Shown here one piece after another: positions 48,673 through 58,354 of a DNA stretch of 64,000 nucleotides (the stretch's first letter is position 1; each line of letters begins with the position of its first letter). The translations under genes were made by a program, and so were the position numbers. Below the pieces are notes generated by a model. The model did no database searches and had not been told where the DNA came from. It saw only the letters and a program-made list of their open reading frames with translations. The DNA is taken from positions 1-64,000 of IMG/VR virus record IMGVR_UViG_3300028557_000038. One strand, 5' to 3'. Origin of the DNA: a virus.

Positions 48673-49122
48673 TTAGCAGCCAGCGAGCAGGAAGGCGCTT
48701 AGTGGGTCTGCGCCAGTGACTACTGTAGTCCAAGAGGCTGTAGATCCATCAGTTACTAAGTACTTACCGTTGTTACCTGATTGAGATGGTAGAGCGTCAA
48801 TTGTTGACCACTCGGTCTCGTAGTCATCACTAGAGGTTTTAGTTAGTACTTGACCATCAGTTCCTCCTGTAGGGACAGCGGTGTACATGTCGTACAAGCC
48901 GTACTCGATGTTGGCTAGTCGGTCCTTTAATGTATTCCAGTTGGTTGTTATTACGTCGAATGACCCAACCCATCCAGAACCTGTCTTAATCAGGGTACCT
49001 AAATTTGTTTGAATTGAGTTAATTTCTTCTTGCAGAGTGTTGACATGCTCAGCAAGGACTGTGTCGATGAAGTCTGTCTTGGTGCTAAATGACTTGATCG
49101 AGGCTGGGTATGTGGCTGTCAC
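48673..49122 (-). CDS. Small tail fibre/attachment-like protein
   Basis: A 149-residue protein. A coiled-coil start (T-L-Q-E-E-I-N-S-I-Q) is followed by G-T-D-G-Q-V-L-T-K and G-K-Y-L-V-T-D-G repeats seen in many phage fibre tips. Probably trimeric and surface exposed. Confidence 0.6.
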   Translation of the reverse strand: MTATYPASIKSFSTKTDFIDTVLAEHVNTLQEEINSIQTNLGTLIKTGSGWVGSFDVITTNWNTLKDRLANIEYGLYDMYTAVPTGGTDGQVLTKTSSDDYETEWSTIDALPSQSGNNGKYLVTDGSTASWTTVVTGADPLSAFLLAGC

Positions 49123-49183
49123 GGTCTTCCTTTCAATTCAATGTATCTATTTTCGTTGGTTTGCCGCCTATTTACTGCCTGAA

Positions 49184-49654
49184 CTACGGGTGGGTATGAG
49201 CCTTGCCCTCTAGTGTTGCAACTTTTCCTTCAAGAGTAGTTACTTTAGTTTCAAGAGTCTTTACCTTGTTAGCAATAGCCATCAAGGTTGCTGTTAAATC
49301 TACTTCAGATGTTCCGTCAGATTGGTTAACTACAACTATGTGTGAAGTTAACCCTGTTAATGAGACCGAGTTTTCTAAAGGCTTTATAAAGATCTGTTTA
49401 TTAAGTCCTTGATTTTTTCCAAAAGACCCCAACCAGACAGGGTATTCAGGATCTCCTCCTAGGTAGGTTACCCATACCCCCTGTCCAACTACAGGAACCT
49501 CTGTATGGATACTCGATGGTTCTATAGGCCAAATCCAATCAGTCATCTCAGACCCTGTAGTTTGAACTCGTACCTTGATTCGTCGCAAATTGTCAGGGTC
49601 ATTGCGATCCGCAACAACTCCTCTATAAATTCCGTAAAGTCTTTTGATATCCAT
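49184..49654 (-). CDS. Baseplate spike protein (gp5/gpV OB-fold)
   Basis: A 156-residue protein. The OB-fold part has R-R-I-K-V-R-V, W-I-W-P-I-E-P, V-G-Q-G-V-W-V and P-E-Y-P-V-W-L-G. The C-terminus is a heptad helix (T-L-E-T-K-V-T-T-L-E) ending A-H-T-H-P. It would form the central spike or its base. Confidence 0.82.
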   Translation of the reverse strand: MDIKRLYGIYRGVVADRNDPDNLRRIKVRVQTTGSEMTDWIWPIEPSSIHTEVPVVGQGVWVTYLGGDPEYPVWLGSFGKNQGLNKQIFIKPLENSVSLTGLTSHIVVVNQSDGTSEVDLTATLMAIANKVKTLETKVTTLEGKVATLEGKAHTHP

Positions 49655-51216
49655 TACGCCTCAGTAATGTTTAAGTTCTCTTCCAGTAAACGGAAGATCT
49701 CATCTGCTCCACCGACTAGAGAGTTGTTAAGTGCTGCCGATCCTCCTGTGAGGAACAACTGTGTAACTTTGGCAGTCTTTACTCCAGGAACTTGTTGCAG
49801 AACAAACTCAAGATCTTGTGGATAGATTGTGTCTTGGAAGTTCATTCCTACATATCCAAAGTCAGTGAGGAGTCTGTTCTTAATAGCAGTCTCGACCTCT
49901 GTCGAGGTGTATTGATTTAATCTTGTGTATGTAAAACTGACTGTGATGTCTACATATACAGGTGGGGATACAGTCACTGTTGTTCCCAACAAGATCTTGT
50001 CAGCCAAGTATTCCTCAACATCTGTCGAAACGTTATCCCATTCAACTGTTGTGTCTCCAGCATCATCTAATCCTGGTGCAAGGTCTGAGTCTACTGCTGT
50101 TCTAGTTGGAGCGATGTATACGGTGACGGATGTCCATACAGCCGCTTCCGCATTTGCCTTTCCAACACCAGTGACTGCTAAAGATAGATCAGCGTAATCT
50201 TGCAGTGTTACTGCTCGATTGTTTGCACGAAGAGCAAGGGCTGCTGCAGTACGGATTTGGTCAGTCTCTTCTGGATCTGATCCTCCTAATGCTGGATCAG
50301 GATTTGAAACAGAAACAATACTTTGAAGTGCTGAGGTTTGAATCTCAGATAGCCCTGGAACGTAGTCAATGAAGGTTAAAGTGTCTGAGGAGACGTTACC
50401 AAAAGATCCTCCACCGACTGTGTAGATTGCTCGAATCTCTGAGTACAGTGTCGGTATAACTCCTGACACTCCATCGCCAAATAAGACTGTAACGATGTCG
50501 TCTTCATCTGTAGAGACGGTGAACACCTGATCTGTTGGGCCAAAGTCAAGGAGGTGCTGTACCTGTGTCCACTTAGTGTAGATGTCTCCATCTTGCACAT
50601 AGATCTGTACGGAGTCGTCAACAGCAGGTGTCTCACCTAACTCAAAACGCATGGCTGGAAGACCTGTTGATGTTCCAATAAGTTCACCGTTAGTAGTTGC
50701 ATTGTCTGATACAAGGATAACTGATCGTCCCTCTCCAGCAGTTACTATTTCTGTTCCAGGAGTTGCTCCTACTGCTGCTGGAACAACTGCATCTGCACCA
50801 GTTGTGAAGTAAACAGTTTGAACCGTATCGCCAATAACTACTTCTCCAGTAACGACCGTTCCTTCAGGGATGGTTACAGAAGAGGCAGATGTGTTACTAA
50901 ACTCTAGTGTTACGTAGGCTTGACGGTAACCTGCAGGTGTGTATCCATAAGTCTGTGCAATATTTAGAACGCTGTTACGTTGGGTCGCTGTTGTTAGGAA
51001 CGCCTCATTAGCATTTCGATCGATGTAGTAGGAGAGTATGTCGCCCATGTAAGCAAACGCCTCCACGAGTGCGACACCAAAGTCTGCTGGGTCAGCCGCT
51101 GTCCAGTCAGGTACACGATCTTGAATACGTGCGATTAGTTCTGATCGAATTGCAAAGTAGTCTTTGCTTGTGTAGTCGATCGATACGGGGATAGTGGATG
51201 GTGGGGTTATGGTCAC
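49654..51216 (-). CDS. Baseplate protein J/gp6-like
   Basis: A 520-residue baseplate wedge protein. The N-terminal D-Y-T-S-K-D-Y, Y-I-D-R-N-A-N-E-A-F-L and T-A-T-Q-R-N-S pattern, with central T-V-L-F-G-D-G, matches the gpJ/gp6 family. It overlaps neighbours by four bases or abuts them, as in other contractile tail operons. Confidence 0.85.
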   Translation of the reverse strand: MTITPPSTIPVSIDYTSKDYFAIRSELIARIQDRVPDWTAADPADFGVALVEAFAYMGDILSYYIDRNANEAFLTTATQRNSVLNIAQTYGYTPAGYRQAYVTLEFSNTSASSVTIPEGTVVTGEVVIGDTVQTVYFTTGADAVVPAAVGATPGTEIVTAGEGRSVILVSDNATTNGELIGTSTGLPAMRFELGETPAVDDSVQIYVQDGDIYTKWTQVQHLLDFGPTDQVFTVSTDEDDIVTVLFGDGVSGVIPTLYSEIRAIYTVGGGSFGNVSSDTLTFIDYVPGLSEIQTSALQSIVSVSNPDPALGGSDPEETDQIRTAAALALRANNRAVTLQDYADLSLAVTGVGKANAEAAVWTSVTVYIAPTRTAVDSDLAPGLDDAGDTTVEWDNVSTDVEEYLADKILLGTTVTVSPPVYVDITVSFTYTRLNQYTSTEVETAIKNRLLTDFGYVGMNFQDTIYPQDLEFVLQQVPGVKTAKVTQLFLTGGSAALNNSLVGGADEIFRLLEENLNITEA

Positions 51217-51614
51217 AGGTTCTCCTCAATTGCTATAGCGTTTCCTTCAATTCGAATTAATCCTATTGAGGTGCTAGTTACCTCATCATTTGGCAAAGCG
51301 TAGGTAACATCCACCTGCATAATGCCTGTGTACTCATCAAAGACACTGCTGACAGACTGCAGAGTCAACTTCTGTAACTGGTCGTTAAAGGCTTGGTTGA
51401 CTTCAAACTCAATCTGAGTCTGAGCATCCTCTTGGTTTTCAAAGACTGATAGAGGGATGTCTGTTCCAAACTTTGGACGCATTACTCGTTCTCTCAGTGC
51501 CGTGCCTATAACAGAACGAACTTTGTCAGCCCAAATCTTTGTCTGGTCTGTTGTGGTACCTACACGTCCATAAGGATCTATAGAGAAAGGCAAGGAGATT
51601 GCAACTTCAGCCAT
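51213..51614 (-). CDS. Baseplate protein gp25/W-like
   Basis: A 133-residue protein with L-R-E-R-V-M-R-P-K-F-G and the acidic/hydrophobic pattern of gp25 lysozyme-like baseplate proteins. It joins the wedge to the sheath base. Position directly before gpJ is conserved. Confidence 0.82.
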   Translation of the reverse strand: MAEVAISLPFSIDPYGRVGTTTDQTKIWADKVRSVIGTALRERVMRPKFGTDIPLSVFENQEDAQTQIEFEVNQAFNDQLQKLTLQSVSSVFDEYTGIMQVDVTYALPNDEVTSTSIGLIRIEGNAIAIEENL

Positions 51615-52867
51615 TATCTACCTACCCATCGTCTTGGAGTGATTTTGTAGCCGCTTTGAGTTTCTTTGACCATAGTGGCTGGTGCACTTATTCTAGTAGA
51701 TGTTGGTCGACTAGATACCCCTGTCGTAAGTTCATGAGCAATATTTCTGATAGGAATTGTAGAAGCAGTCAGGGGACGGAAGGCACTGGCTTTATTACGT
51801 CCAGTTCCATCAGTCATGCAGGTAAACTCAACGGAGTAACGACCGTCCCAAGTTATGAAATGATCTACCTTCTTTATAACCCAGTAACCATCAGTGGTGC
51901 TTCCAGTCCCATTTATCTCAACAGTTCGGTAGGGAGCAATGTTGGGATTACCTTGGCCAGTTCCTTCTGCCAGGATTGAGAATCCTGAGAGATTTGCATT
52001 GGCTTCAGCAATCATCTTGGCAACTGCAGGACTAGCCGATACCGAAGAAGAGAGAACCTCTTTGAATAGGGGCTCTTTAGTTGAGGACCTTAGTTTCTTT
52101 CCCACCTGATTAGGGGAAGAGGTAGTCGTATAGGATTTTGCTGTAAGAGGATCAATTCCATGAATGACTTTATCTTTTCGACTGTATGTTCCACCAGAAC
52201 TTAGGTCACCTACTTTAGGTTGGAAGGTGTCTAACGTATGAGAGACAGGGCCGCTGTACTCACGAGTCTCTGCCTCCTCGAAAGAAAGTACGGGAACTAC
52301 AGTCATAAATTGATTTATCATATTGTCAATCGGGTGAAAGTAAAGATCAGTCCCTGAGACTTGTGCTACATACCCAATCTTTCTAGCAAGTTCTTGAATC
52401 TTTTCCCAATACGAATGAGAGGTCATTGTTATCTGACTTAGACGTAATGGGTGCGGAGTAATGTTTGGCTTTAACTTAAACTTCTTAGCAATCTCTTCAA
52501 CCACTTCCGTAACAGTCTTGTTAGTCCAGATCTTTGCTTCTCCCTGCTTTAACCCAAGAGAAGCGCCTATCCCTCTAACAACTACTCGACGGTTCATTCC
52601 TTGTGCTGTTCGAGGAGACGAGTCGTAGACATAGCCGAAGAACTCACCTGATACGGAGTCGTTTCTCCACTTTACATGAAGTGGAACTCCTGTCTTCAAA
52701 ACTTTTGTGTAGAAAGAGTCAGAGTATGGATACGTTATTTCGATGATGTCTTGTTTACCAGCCTCTTGATACAGCCTAAAGTTTTGAGGAACTGTATCAA
52801 ACCCAGGAAAATCTGGGTAAGAAACGGTGAACCCAGAACCTTGACGACTCTGGTACGTACTACTCAT
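51614..52867 (-). CDS. Baseplate hub protein (gpD/gp27-like)
   Basis: A 417-residue protein with beta-rich N-terminal hub domain, G-I-G-A-S-L-G-L-K, V-V-E-E-I-A-K-K-F-K-L, and a middle region like late-control protein D. It would bind the spike protein at 49184. The C-terminus is Ser/Thr-rich. Confidence 0.75.
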   Translation of the reverse strand: MSSTYQSRQGSGFTVSYPDFPGFDTVPQNFRLYQEAGKQDIIEITYPYSDSFYTKVLKTGVPLHVKWRNDSVSGEFFGYVYDSSPRTAQGMNRRVVVRGIGASLGLKQGEAKIWTNKTVTEVVEEIAKKFKLKPNITPHPLRLSQITMTSHSYWEKIQELARKIGYVAQVSGTDLYFHPIDNMINQFMTVVPVLSFEEAETREYSGPVSHTLDTFQPKVGDLSSGGTYSRKDKVIHGIDPLTAKSYTTTSSPNQVGKKLRSSTKEPLFKEVLSSSVSASPAVAKMIAEANANLSGFSILAEGTGQGNPNIAPYRTVEINGTGSTTDGYWVIKKVDHFITWDGRYSVEFTCMTDGTGRNKASAFRPLTASTIPIRNIAHELTTGVSSRPTSTRISAPATMVKETQSGYKITPRRWVGR

Positions 52868-53135
52868 TTGGAATCCTTAGTTGAGTACCAGGAGCAATAG
52901 AGAATGGGTCAAGAATCTCAGGGTTAATATCAAGGATTCTCCACCACAGGTTTGATGCACCAAGGTATCGCAAGGCTAAGTTGTCGAGTCGATCAGTCTC
53001 AATCCAGTTGTACAGAAAGAAGGATGCCGTGTAACTAGGAAACTCACGGTTAACTGTCAATTCGTAGGTGCTAGATCTAGCGTCAAAAGCCTTGTAGACT
53101 TTGCCATCCGCATATCTGCTATCAAGAAAAATCAT
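52860..53135 (-). CDS. Tail protein X/LysM-like baseplate protein
   Basis: A 91-residue protein. R-L-D-N-L-A-L-R-Y-L-G, W-W-R-I-L-D-I-N and P-G-T-Q-L-R-I-P form a LysM-type domain as in tail protein X or gp53. Couples to the hub gene by eight bases overlap. Confidence 0.75.
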   Translation of the reverse strand: MIFLDSRYADGKVYKAFDARSSTYELTVNREFPSYTASFFLYNWIETDRLDNLALRYLGASNLWWRILDINPEILDPFSIAPGTQLRIPNE

Positions 53136-53145
53136 TTAATTAACC

Positions 53146-54435
53146 TCACTCCTTCACCTTATCTTGAATGCTGTAATCAATAAATCGATGACAAGTAAAG
53201 TTAACTGTTGAAAGAATAGGGATCATTCTGTTATTGAACATAGTGTGATTTATACCAAGATCTGAGATACGAACTCTGTAGCGTAAGTTTGCTCCTAAGT
53301 GTAATTCTAGAATTGACATACGCATGTAACCGCGATCGGCAGTTGTTCCGTTTAATTCAGATTTAAAGGTAGCGTGAGGACCATTGATAGTCTTAAATAG
53401 GTATTCAAGATCGTACATCGTTCCTTTATTATAAATCTCTCGTTGATCTTCGATAGAGACGTTTTCTCCATAAGGAGAGTTGCCAATAACGTTTGCAGAA
53501 TAAATTCTGCTTCGTTGAGCAGGGTCTAGTTCAGAGGGTGGGTTAGTAATCTTTTTTTGTTGTGCACTTACATACCCAAGTTTGTCTAGGTAATTCATGT
53601 CTTCAATTCTGTTTAAGATAATTGAAAACTGAATTTGAGAAGAAAATAATCCTGCAGAAATTGGGATGGCTTCGTCTTTACCACTTGCTTGGTACTCAGG
53701 ATTAACTGCTCCTTGAATGCCCCAACCCATAGTTACAGAGGTAGGGTTGTAAAGAAACTTAAAGCCATACAATTGATCATCAACTTGTTTAGAGTTGCTT
53801 CTATTAAGTCCATCTAATTGTTCTACAACAAACTTCTTGTCCATTTGGAAGGTTCCACGTCCAGGAGTAACTCCAGTCCACGCTTGTCTAGCATCTGTGT
53901 AGTTTCCTTGGTTGATAGAGACGTTATCTAGAGAGGATGCTTGTGGTCCGAGAGGGTTGTGTAAAGCATTCTTTAACAGAGGAGCGTTGTATTGATAAGG
54001 TCCTTTAGGGTTTACCTTACCTCCATCTACAACTGTTACAGGGCCACTAGGTTTAGTGTTAGAGGTTGTTCTAGAAGTTGTAGAAGGTGTTGGTTTTTTT
54101 AACACTTTTAACTTGTTAACTCTACTTGTTAAATTCGTGTAACGCGTCCACGAATCATCTCGTCTATTCTTTAATATATTTAAATTATTTCTAGCATTTG
54201 CAAGTTGTGAAGGAAGCAGGAACCCAGTAGCAATTTCTTTTTCAAGTTTTGTAATAGCATTAACGTAAGATTTGTACTCTTTGTAGACAACGTCAGCCTT
54301 TGCTTGATAAGAAGCGATTTCTCGTTTCTTTTCATCAGTAAAGTACGCATTTGCTCGCGCATTTGCAGCAGCAGACTTATTTCTAGAAGATGAGATGGTA
54401 CTTTCAATTTTTGAGTAATCTGCCTGGTTAGTCAC
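53146..54435 (-). CDS. Contractile tail tube-adaptor-like protein
   Basis: A 429-residue protein. The first 150 residues are a Lys/Ala/Asn coiled coil and Thr/Ser linker. The C-terminal part (F-L-Y-N-P-T-S-V-T-M-G-W then Q-F-S-I-I-L-N-R-I-E) resembles tube/baseplate adaptor proteins of contractile systems. It lies between tape measure and LysM protein as in such operons. Confidence 0.6.
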   Translation of the reverse strand: MTNQADYSKIESTISSSRNKSAAANARANAYFTDEKKREIASYQAKADVVYKEYKSYVNAITKLEKEIATGFLLPSQLANARNNLNILKNRRDDSWTRYTNLTSRVNKLKVLKKPTPSTTSRTTSNTKPSGPVTVVDGGKVNPKGPYQYNAPLLKNALHNPLGPQASSLDNVSINQGNYTDARQAWTGVTPGRGTFQMDKKFVVEQLDGLNRSNSKQVDDQLYGFKFLYNPTSVTMGWGIQGAVNPEYQASGKDEAIPISAGLFSSQIQFSIILNRIEDMNYLDKLGYVSAQQKKITNPPSELDPAQRSRIYSANVIGNSPYGENVSIEDQREIYNKGTMYDLEYLFKTINGPHATFKSELNGTTADRGYMRMSILELHLGANLRYRVRISDLGINHTMFNNRMIPILSTVNFTCHRFIDYSIQDKVKE

Positions 54436-56768
54436 TAGGAGTTTCCAATCATTGAGTTTTCATTGTTATGGTTTAAGAACTTCTGCACCTGCTTAGCAAA
54501 CCTCATGGCTGTTAGATCACTTGCTTCATCAAACTTCACAGTTATGTTTACTGTCTTGTCCCCTGAAACAACAGTTCCTTGAGGTATAGATGCTCCGTAA
54601 CCTGAAGTTGCTCCTCCACGAATCTTAGTTCCCCAACTACTCTCGTTGATAAGGTTAAAGACTGTTTGAGGATCAGCGTTGTTCTTCAAAGCACCAACAA
54701 TGGCATCGTAACCACGTTCGGCAGACTTGTTTCCAAGGATGGTTCTGACAGTAGCGTCAAGACCCTCTTCCATAGACTTGTAGCGTCTTACGTTATGGGA
54801 GTTCATGATCTCAGACCCGCCCATGTCCAAGGTTGTATTGAGAGGGTTGTAATGAGCAGAGTTCTTCCAGTGACCGCCTTCAAAGCGCATCCATGTATTA
54901 ACAGACTTAAGATTTGTGTCTGTTATCGGTGCTCCAATTCTACTGAGGAACTGTGTCGCCCATTCTTGCTGATCACCAGTTCCAAGAATTGCTTTTGTAC
55001 CTGCAACGTTAGAGGCAGCAGAGGTAGGAGTGACACTAGAACCTGCAGCGCCAACTGGAGATGCTGCTCCAAAGTAAGTTAATACATCTGGATTAACTGG
55101 GTTGTTCTTTCCTTGTCGTACTTCGTAGTGGAGGTGAGGACCAGTCGTATTACCTGTGTTTCCTGACTTTCCAATTTTTTGTCCCTTTGTTACAAAGTCA
55201 CCGAGGTTCACACTTCGCTCACTTAAGTGTCCATACACTGTCTGGTACCCATTAGGATGATCGATAACGATAGCGGTTCCGTAATCTGGTCCTGGGTTAA
55301 TACTGGAAACATAACCATCAAGACTTGCTGATACAGGTGATCCGATCTTCATTGGGAAATCTTGACCTGTGTGTACGTTGTTTGTTGATGCCCAAATTCC
55401 TGAGTTATCTTTAGCACCAAACCCGTTTCCTGCGGCTCCGCCTCGTGGTCCGATACCAGTATTAAATCCAGCACCAAATCCAGAGGTTGCTCCACCGCCT
55501 GGTACACCCTTAGGAAGTAATGAGATTAAATCTTTTATTCCACTTAACAGCATAGTGATGCCTGTAGATAAAGCCGCTCCTACGTTAGTTCCGCCAACTC
55601 CGCCAATCAATCCCTTTAGGTATCCCATTTGCTCAACGGATTTCCCTAGTACTCGGTTAAATGCTTCTACAGTATCTGCAGCATTTTCAAAACCGCGAAT
55701 CATTGCGGTTTCTGCTTTCATCATTAACTCTGTTTCAGAACCGCTTAAACGACCTGCAGCAGTGAGGGCTGTGTTTGCATTCCCTCCTCCTTGATTACTT
55801 CCACGAACTGCGAGGTCTGGATTTCGTCCTGCTGTAATATCAATCATTGCTTGATACAAGATCTCTTGTTGCCCTGCATCAAATCCCATAGTAGACATGT
55901 TGGCACCAAGGAAACCACGTTGACGTGATTCTTGTAATGCTTCAACACTGCTGAATCCACGACCACCAGTCATAGCACTCATTAACTGCTTTGCAATTTG
56001 CCCTGGTGTTTTTTCTTTTCCAGAAACCGCATCATAGGTACTGATACCGTACTGGTATAGGTTTGCTCCCATAGGACCTGACTGAAGTCCTGCAATTGAA
56101 CTAGCCGCTGCTGCGTTATCCATTCCAAGATATTTAAACGCTCCACCAACTTGAGATACAGTCTGTAGGTAGTTAGCACTTCCTGGGGTATAGCCACGAC
56201 TAGCCAGTAACGCTGCAACTGCAGCATCTGAACCACGACTAGAGAAGCCACCACCCATAGCGCTGAATGTTGCACGCTCTAACTGACCACGGTTAATTCC
56301 TGGAGATGCTAATCCTGCTTGGTAGAATCCAACTGAACGCTGCATTGTAAGAGCGAGATCAGGCATTCCTGCGTAGGCAGCAGCAACTGGTGCTAAACCT
56401 ATCTTAGCCGCTCCTATAGCGCCTTGAACAAACTTGCTACGACCACCGCTACCAGGATCTAGGGGGAATCCACCGCCACCCTGTTGAGAGAACTGTCCAA
56501 GACTGTTGTTGACTTGATTAGTCCCTGGACCTGAGTAAGTCTGCTGTGGGAAACGTGCATTGTCAGCGCCCGTACCTGGCCGTGTAGTTGATGTGCCTAG
56601 GTGAGCACTACCGCCGTTATTCTTTAGAGCGCCAGTAGCGCCCTCCATAGCCGAAGTTGAAACGCTAGATACTTTTTCAAGTGACTCGTAGAGAGCATTA
56701 ACTTTCTTTGTCAGTTCGTCAACACCAGTGGTCAAAGACTTAATGTTGGCAACCATCTTGTTGGCCAT
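54435..56768 (-). CDS. Tape measure protein with M23 and lysozyme-like domains
   Basis: A 777-residue protein. The N-terminus is coiled and Gly-rich, a central stretch is hydrophobic, then an M23 peptidase (V-H-T-G-Q-D-F, G-P-H-L-H-Y-E) and finally a lysozyme-like domain (M-R-F-E-G-G, N-P-L-N-T-T, E-E-G-L-D-A-T-V). It sets tail length and opens peptidoglycan during injection. It is modest in length for a tape measure, implying a short tail. Confidence 0.85.
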   Translation of the reverse strand: MANKMVANIKSLTTGVDELTKKVNALYESLEKVSSVSTSAMEGATGALKNNGGSAHLGTSTTRPGTGADNARFPQQTYSGPGTNQVNNSLGQFSQQGGGGFPLDPGSGGRSKFVQGAIGAAKIGLAPVAAAYAGMPDLALTMQRSVGFYQAGLASPGINRGQLERATFSAMGGGFSSRGSDAAVAALLASRGYTPGSANYLQTVSQVGGAFKYLGMDNAAAASSIAGLQSGPMGANLYQYGISTYDAVSGKEKTPGQIAKQLMSAMTGGRGFSSVEALQESRQRGFLGANMSTMGFDAGQQEILYQAMIDITAGRNPDLAVRGSNQGGGNANTALTAAGRLSGSETELMMKAETAMIRGFENAADTVEAFNRVLGKSVEQMGYLKGLIGGVGGTNVGAALSTGITMLLSGIKDLISLLPKGVPGGGATSGFGAGFNTGIGPRGGAAGNGFGAKDNSGIWASTNNVHTGQDFPMKIGSPVSASLDGYVSSINPGPDYGTAIVIDHPNGYQTVYGHLSERSVNLGDFVTKGQKIGKSGNTGNTTGPHLHYEVRQGKNNPVNPDVLTYFGAASPVGAAGSSVTPTSAASNVAGTKAILGTGDQQEWATQFLSRIGAPITDTNLKSVNTWMRFEGGHWKNSAHYNPLNTTLDMGGSEIMNSHNVRRYKSMEEGLDATVRTILGNKSAERGYDAIVGALKNNADPQTVFNLINESSWGTKIRGGATSGYGASIPQGTVVSGDKTVNITVKFDEASDLTAMRFAKQVQKFLNHNNENSMIGNS

Positions 56769-56769
56769 G

Positions 56770-56951
56770 CTAGTCCTTTCCCTTTACGTATTTGGCTATC
56801 TGTAGCCAGTTCTTTCGTTCTCGTGGTGACAACTGCTTTATCTCTGTCAACGTCCATCCCTTAAAGGATTGAGTTAACGCTGCCCATTCAGCCACTACGT
56901 GACTGTATGGAAGAGTATTAGAATCGAAATAAGGTCCCGAAATTAACGGGA
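56770..56951 (-). CDS. Frameshift extension of tail assembly chaperone
   Basis: This reading frame has no start of its own near the chaperone end but continues in the +1 (or -2) frame past the chaperone stop. It encodes H-V-V-A-E-W-A-A-L, then L-S-P-R-E-R-K-N-W-L, typical of the second half of GT-type chaperones. The shift would occur just before the zero-frame TAA at 56918. The start given marks the approximate overlap, not an initiation codon. Confidence 0.6.
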
Positions 56952-57721
56952 ACTGGTACCTCGCTTCCAGTCTCAGGGTCAGTGACAACGATGCTGTCAA
57001 ACTGCGGTCCTGGTAGTCGCTTGTTGATCTCTTCAACAATCTTTCTACGATCAGCAAGTCCTAGGTTTCGTACCTGTTGCTTGCTAACAACTGGAGAGTT
57101 ATCGATCTTTAACACAGTATTCTCTAGCATGATGGTGGTCAACTCAGCGGAGGATTTATCAGAGTTGATAATCATCTCTTTCTGAGAGACACCTGTCGGT
57201 AGTGTCACTGTGTACTCGTGGTTCTTTCCCGATACTGAGAAAATACGATCATTAACTGGGTCAGTTAAAATCTTCACTTGAATATCTTTATCAAGATCAA
57301 CTTCAATCTGCTTTAGTTCTGATCCAAAGTAGACGGGTACTTCTGTGGTGCGACCAAAGGTAGCCTTGAAGATTGCCAGGATAAGCATGTCTCGATCCCC
57401 TGCAAGGAGTTGATCTAACATCTTCTCATCTGCCTTCTCATTTCCAATCCGAACTGTTCCTCGTTGAAGGATAGTTAAGATTGCTCTACCGACGTTTGCT
57501 GCACGAGCAATTGCTTCTTCGTCATTACCATTGAGTTCTCTTACCTCTGCCTCCGTAATGACTTCCCCAGCGGCGTTTATGTAGCCGCCAGGGAGAGTCA
57601 CCACGTTGTCCAAAGGAGGGAGGACCTTTACATCTATAGCCTCTGGCTTTTCAGCGATGGCTTGGTTAATGAGGTTGTTTGCCAATGCGGGATTAGCCGC
57701 TGCACTAATTGTTTTCGTCAT
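56918..57721 (-). CDS. Tail assembly chaperone
   Basis: A 267-residue protein between tube and tape measure, the standard place for tail chaperones. Helical N-terminal region, a beta-rich middle, and P-V-P-V-N-F-G-T-L-F at the end, with an out-of-frame extension following. It would coat the tape measure before tube assembly. Confidence 0.7.
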   Translation of the reverse strand: MTKTISAAANPALANNLINQAIAEKPEAIDVKVLPPLDNVVTLPGGYINAAGEVITEAEVRELNGNDEEAIARAANVGRAILTILQRGTVRIGNEKADEKMLDQLLAGDRDMLILAIFKATFGRTTEVPVYFGSELKQIEVDLDKDIQVKILTDPVNDRIFSVSGKNHEYTVTLPTGVSQKEMIINSDKSSAELTTIMLENTVLKIDNSPVVSKQQVRNLGLADRRKIVEEINKRLPGPQFDSIVVTDPETGSEVPVPVNFGTLFRF

Positions 57722-57733
57722 GTTAGTCCTTTG

Positions 57734-58336
57734 TTAGTCGAGGAAGTCTGCTGCTTGTGTAGTTAAGTTAGGTGCCCAGTTAACATCAAATCCTTCGTGT
57801 ACGAGTGTCATCTGCTCTACGAATAGGGCGTTGTCACCTGCGTTGAGGTCTGAGTATGCAACTGATGTAGGCCATGCGTTGTAAACTTCAAAACGCATCG
57901 CTACGTGGTCTGTTGCAGAAGAGTTATCCTCTTCACCTGCAGAAGGAATTGGGTGTGATAGGACCTGAACTTCTAGGTTGCAACGGAAGTTCTGTGCGAT
58001 AGATCGTGTTGATCCACCAGCAGCAACAGTTGCAAACATGTTACGCATCCATTCCCAGTTCTGGTTAGTACCAAGAATCACACCACGTTGTAGTGTGATA
58101 GGTGTGAAGGTTGTCTGACCAGGAATCTGGTGGACAGTGGTGTTGTAACCACCTTCACGGTATGGGATAGAGTCTGTGGTGACCGATAGGCCAGACACAG
58201 AAGTGAACCCTAGAGTGACACCCTTGAGTGCATCTAGTGTTGGATTAGTTCCTTGGGGCTTAAACTGCACCAAGAATCTAAAGTTACGAATCGGATCGGT
58301 GATTAATGTCGACCGATTATTAATGATTGTAGGCAT
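57734..58336 (-). CDS. Tail tube protein (gp19-like)
   Basis: A 200-residue protein with N-F-R-F-L-V-Q-F, S-V-S-G-L-S, Y-R-E-G-G and W-E-W-M-R-N, the T4 gp19/phage tube family. It forms the inner tube. It lies directly after the sheath gene. Confidence 0.88.
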   Translation of the reverse strand: MPTIINNRSTLITDPIRNFRFLVQFKPQGTNPTLDALKGVTLGFTSVSGLSVTTDSIPYREGGYNTTVHQIPGQTTFTPITLQRGVILGTNQNWEWMRNMFATVAAGGSTRSIAQNFRCNLEVQVLSHPIPSAGEEDNSSATDHVAMRFEVYNAWPTSVAYSDLNAGDNALFVEQMTLVHEGFDVNWAPNLTTQAADFLD

Positions 58337-58354
58337 TTATATTTCTCCTTCGGA

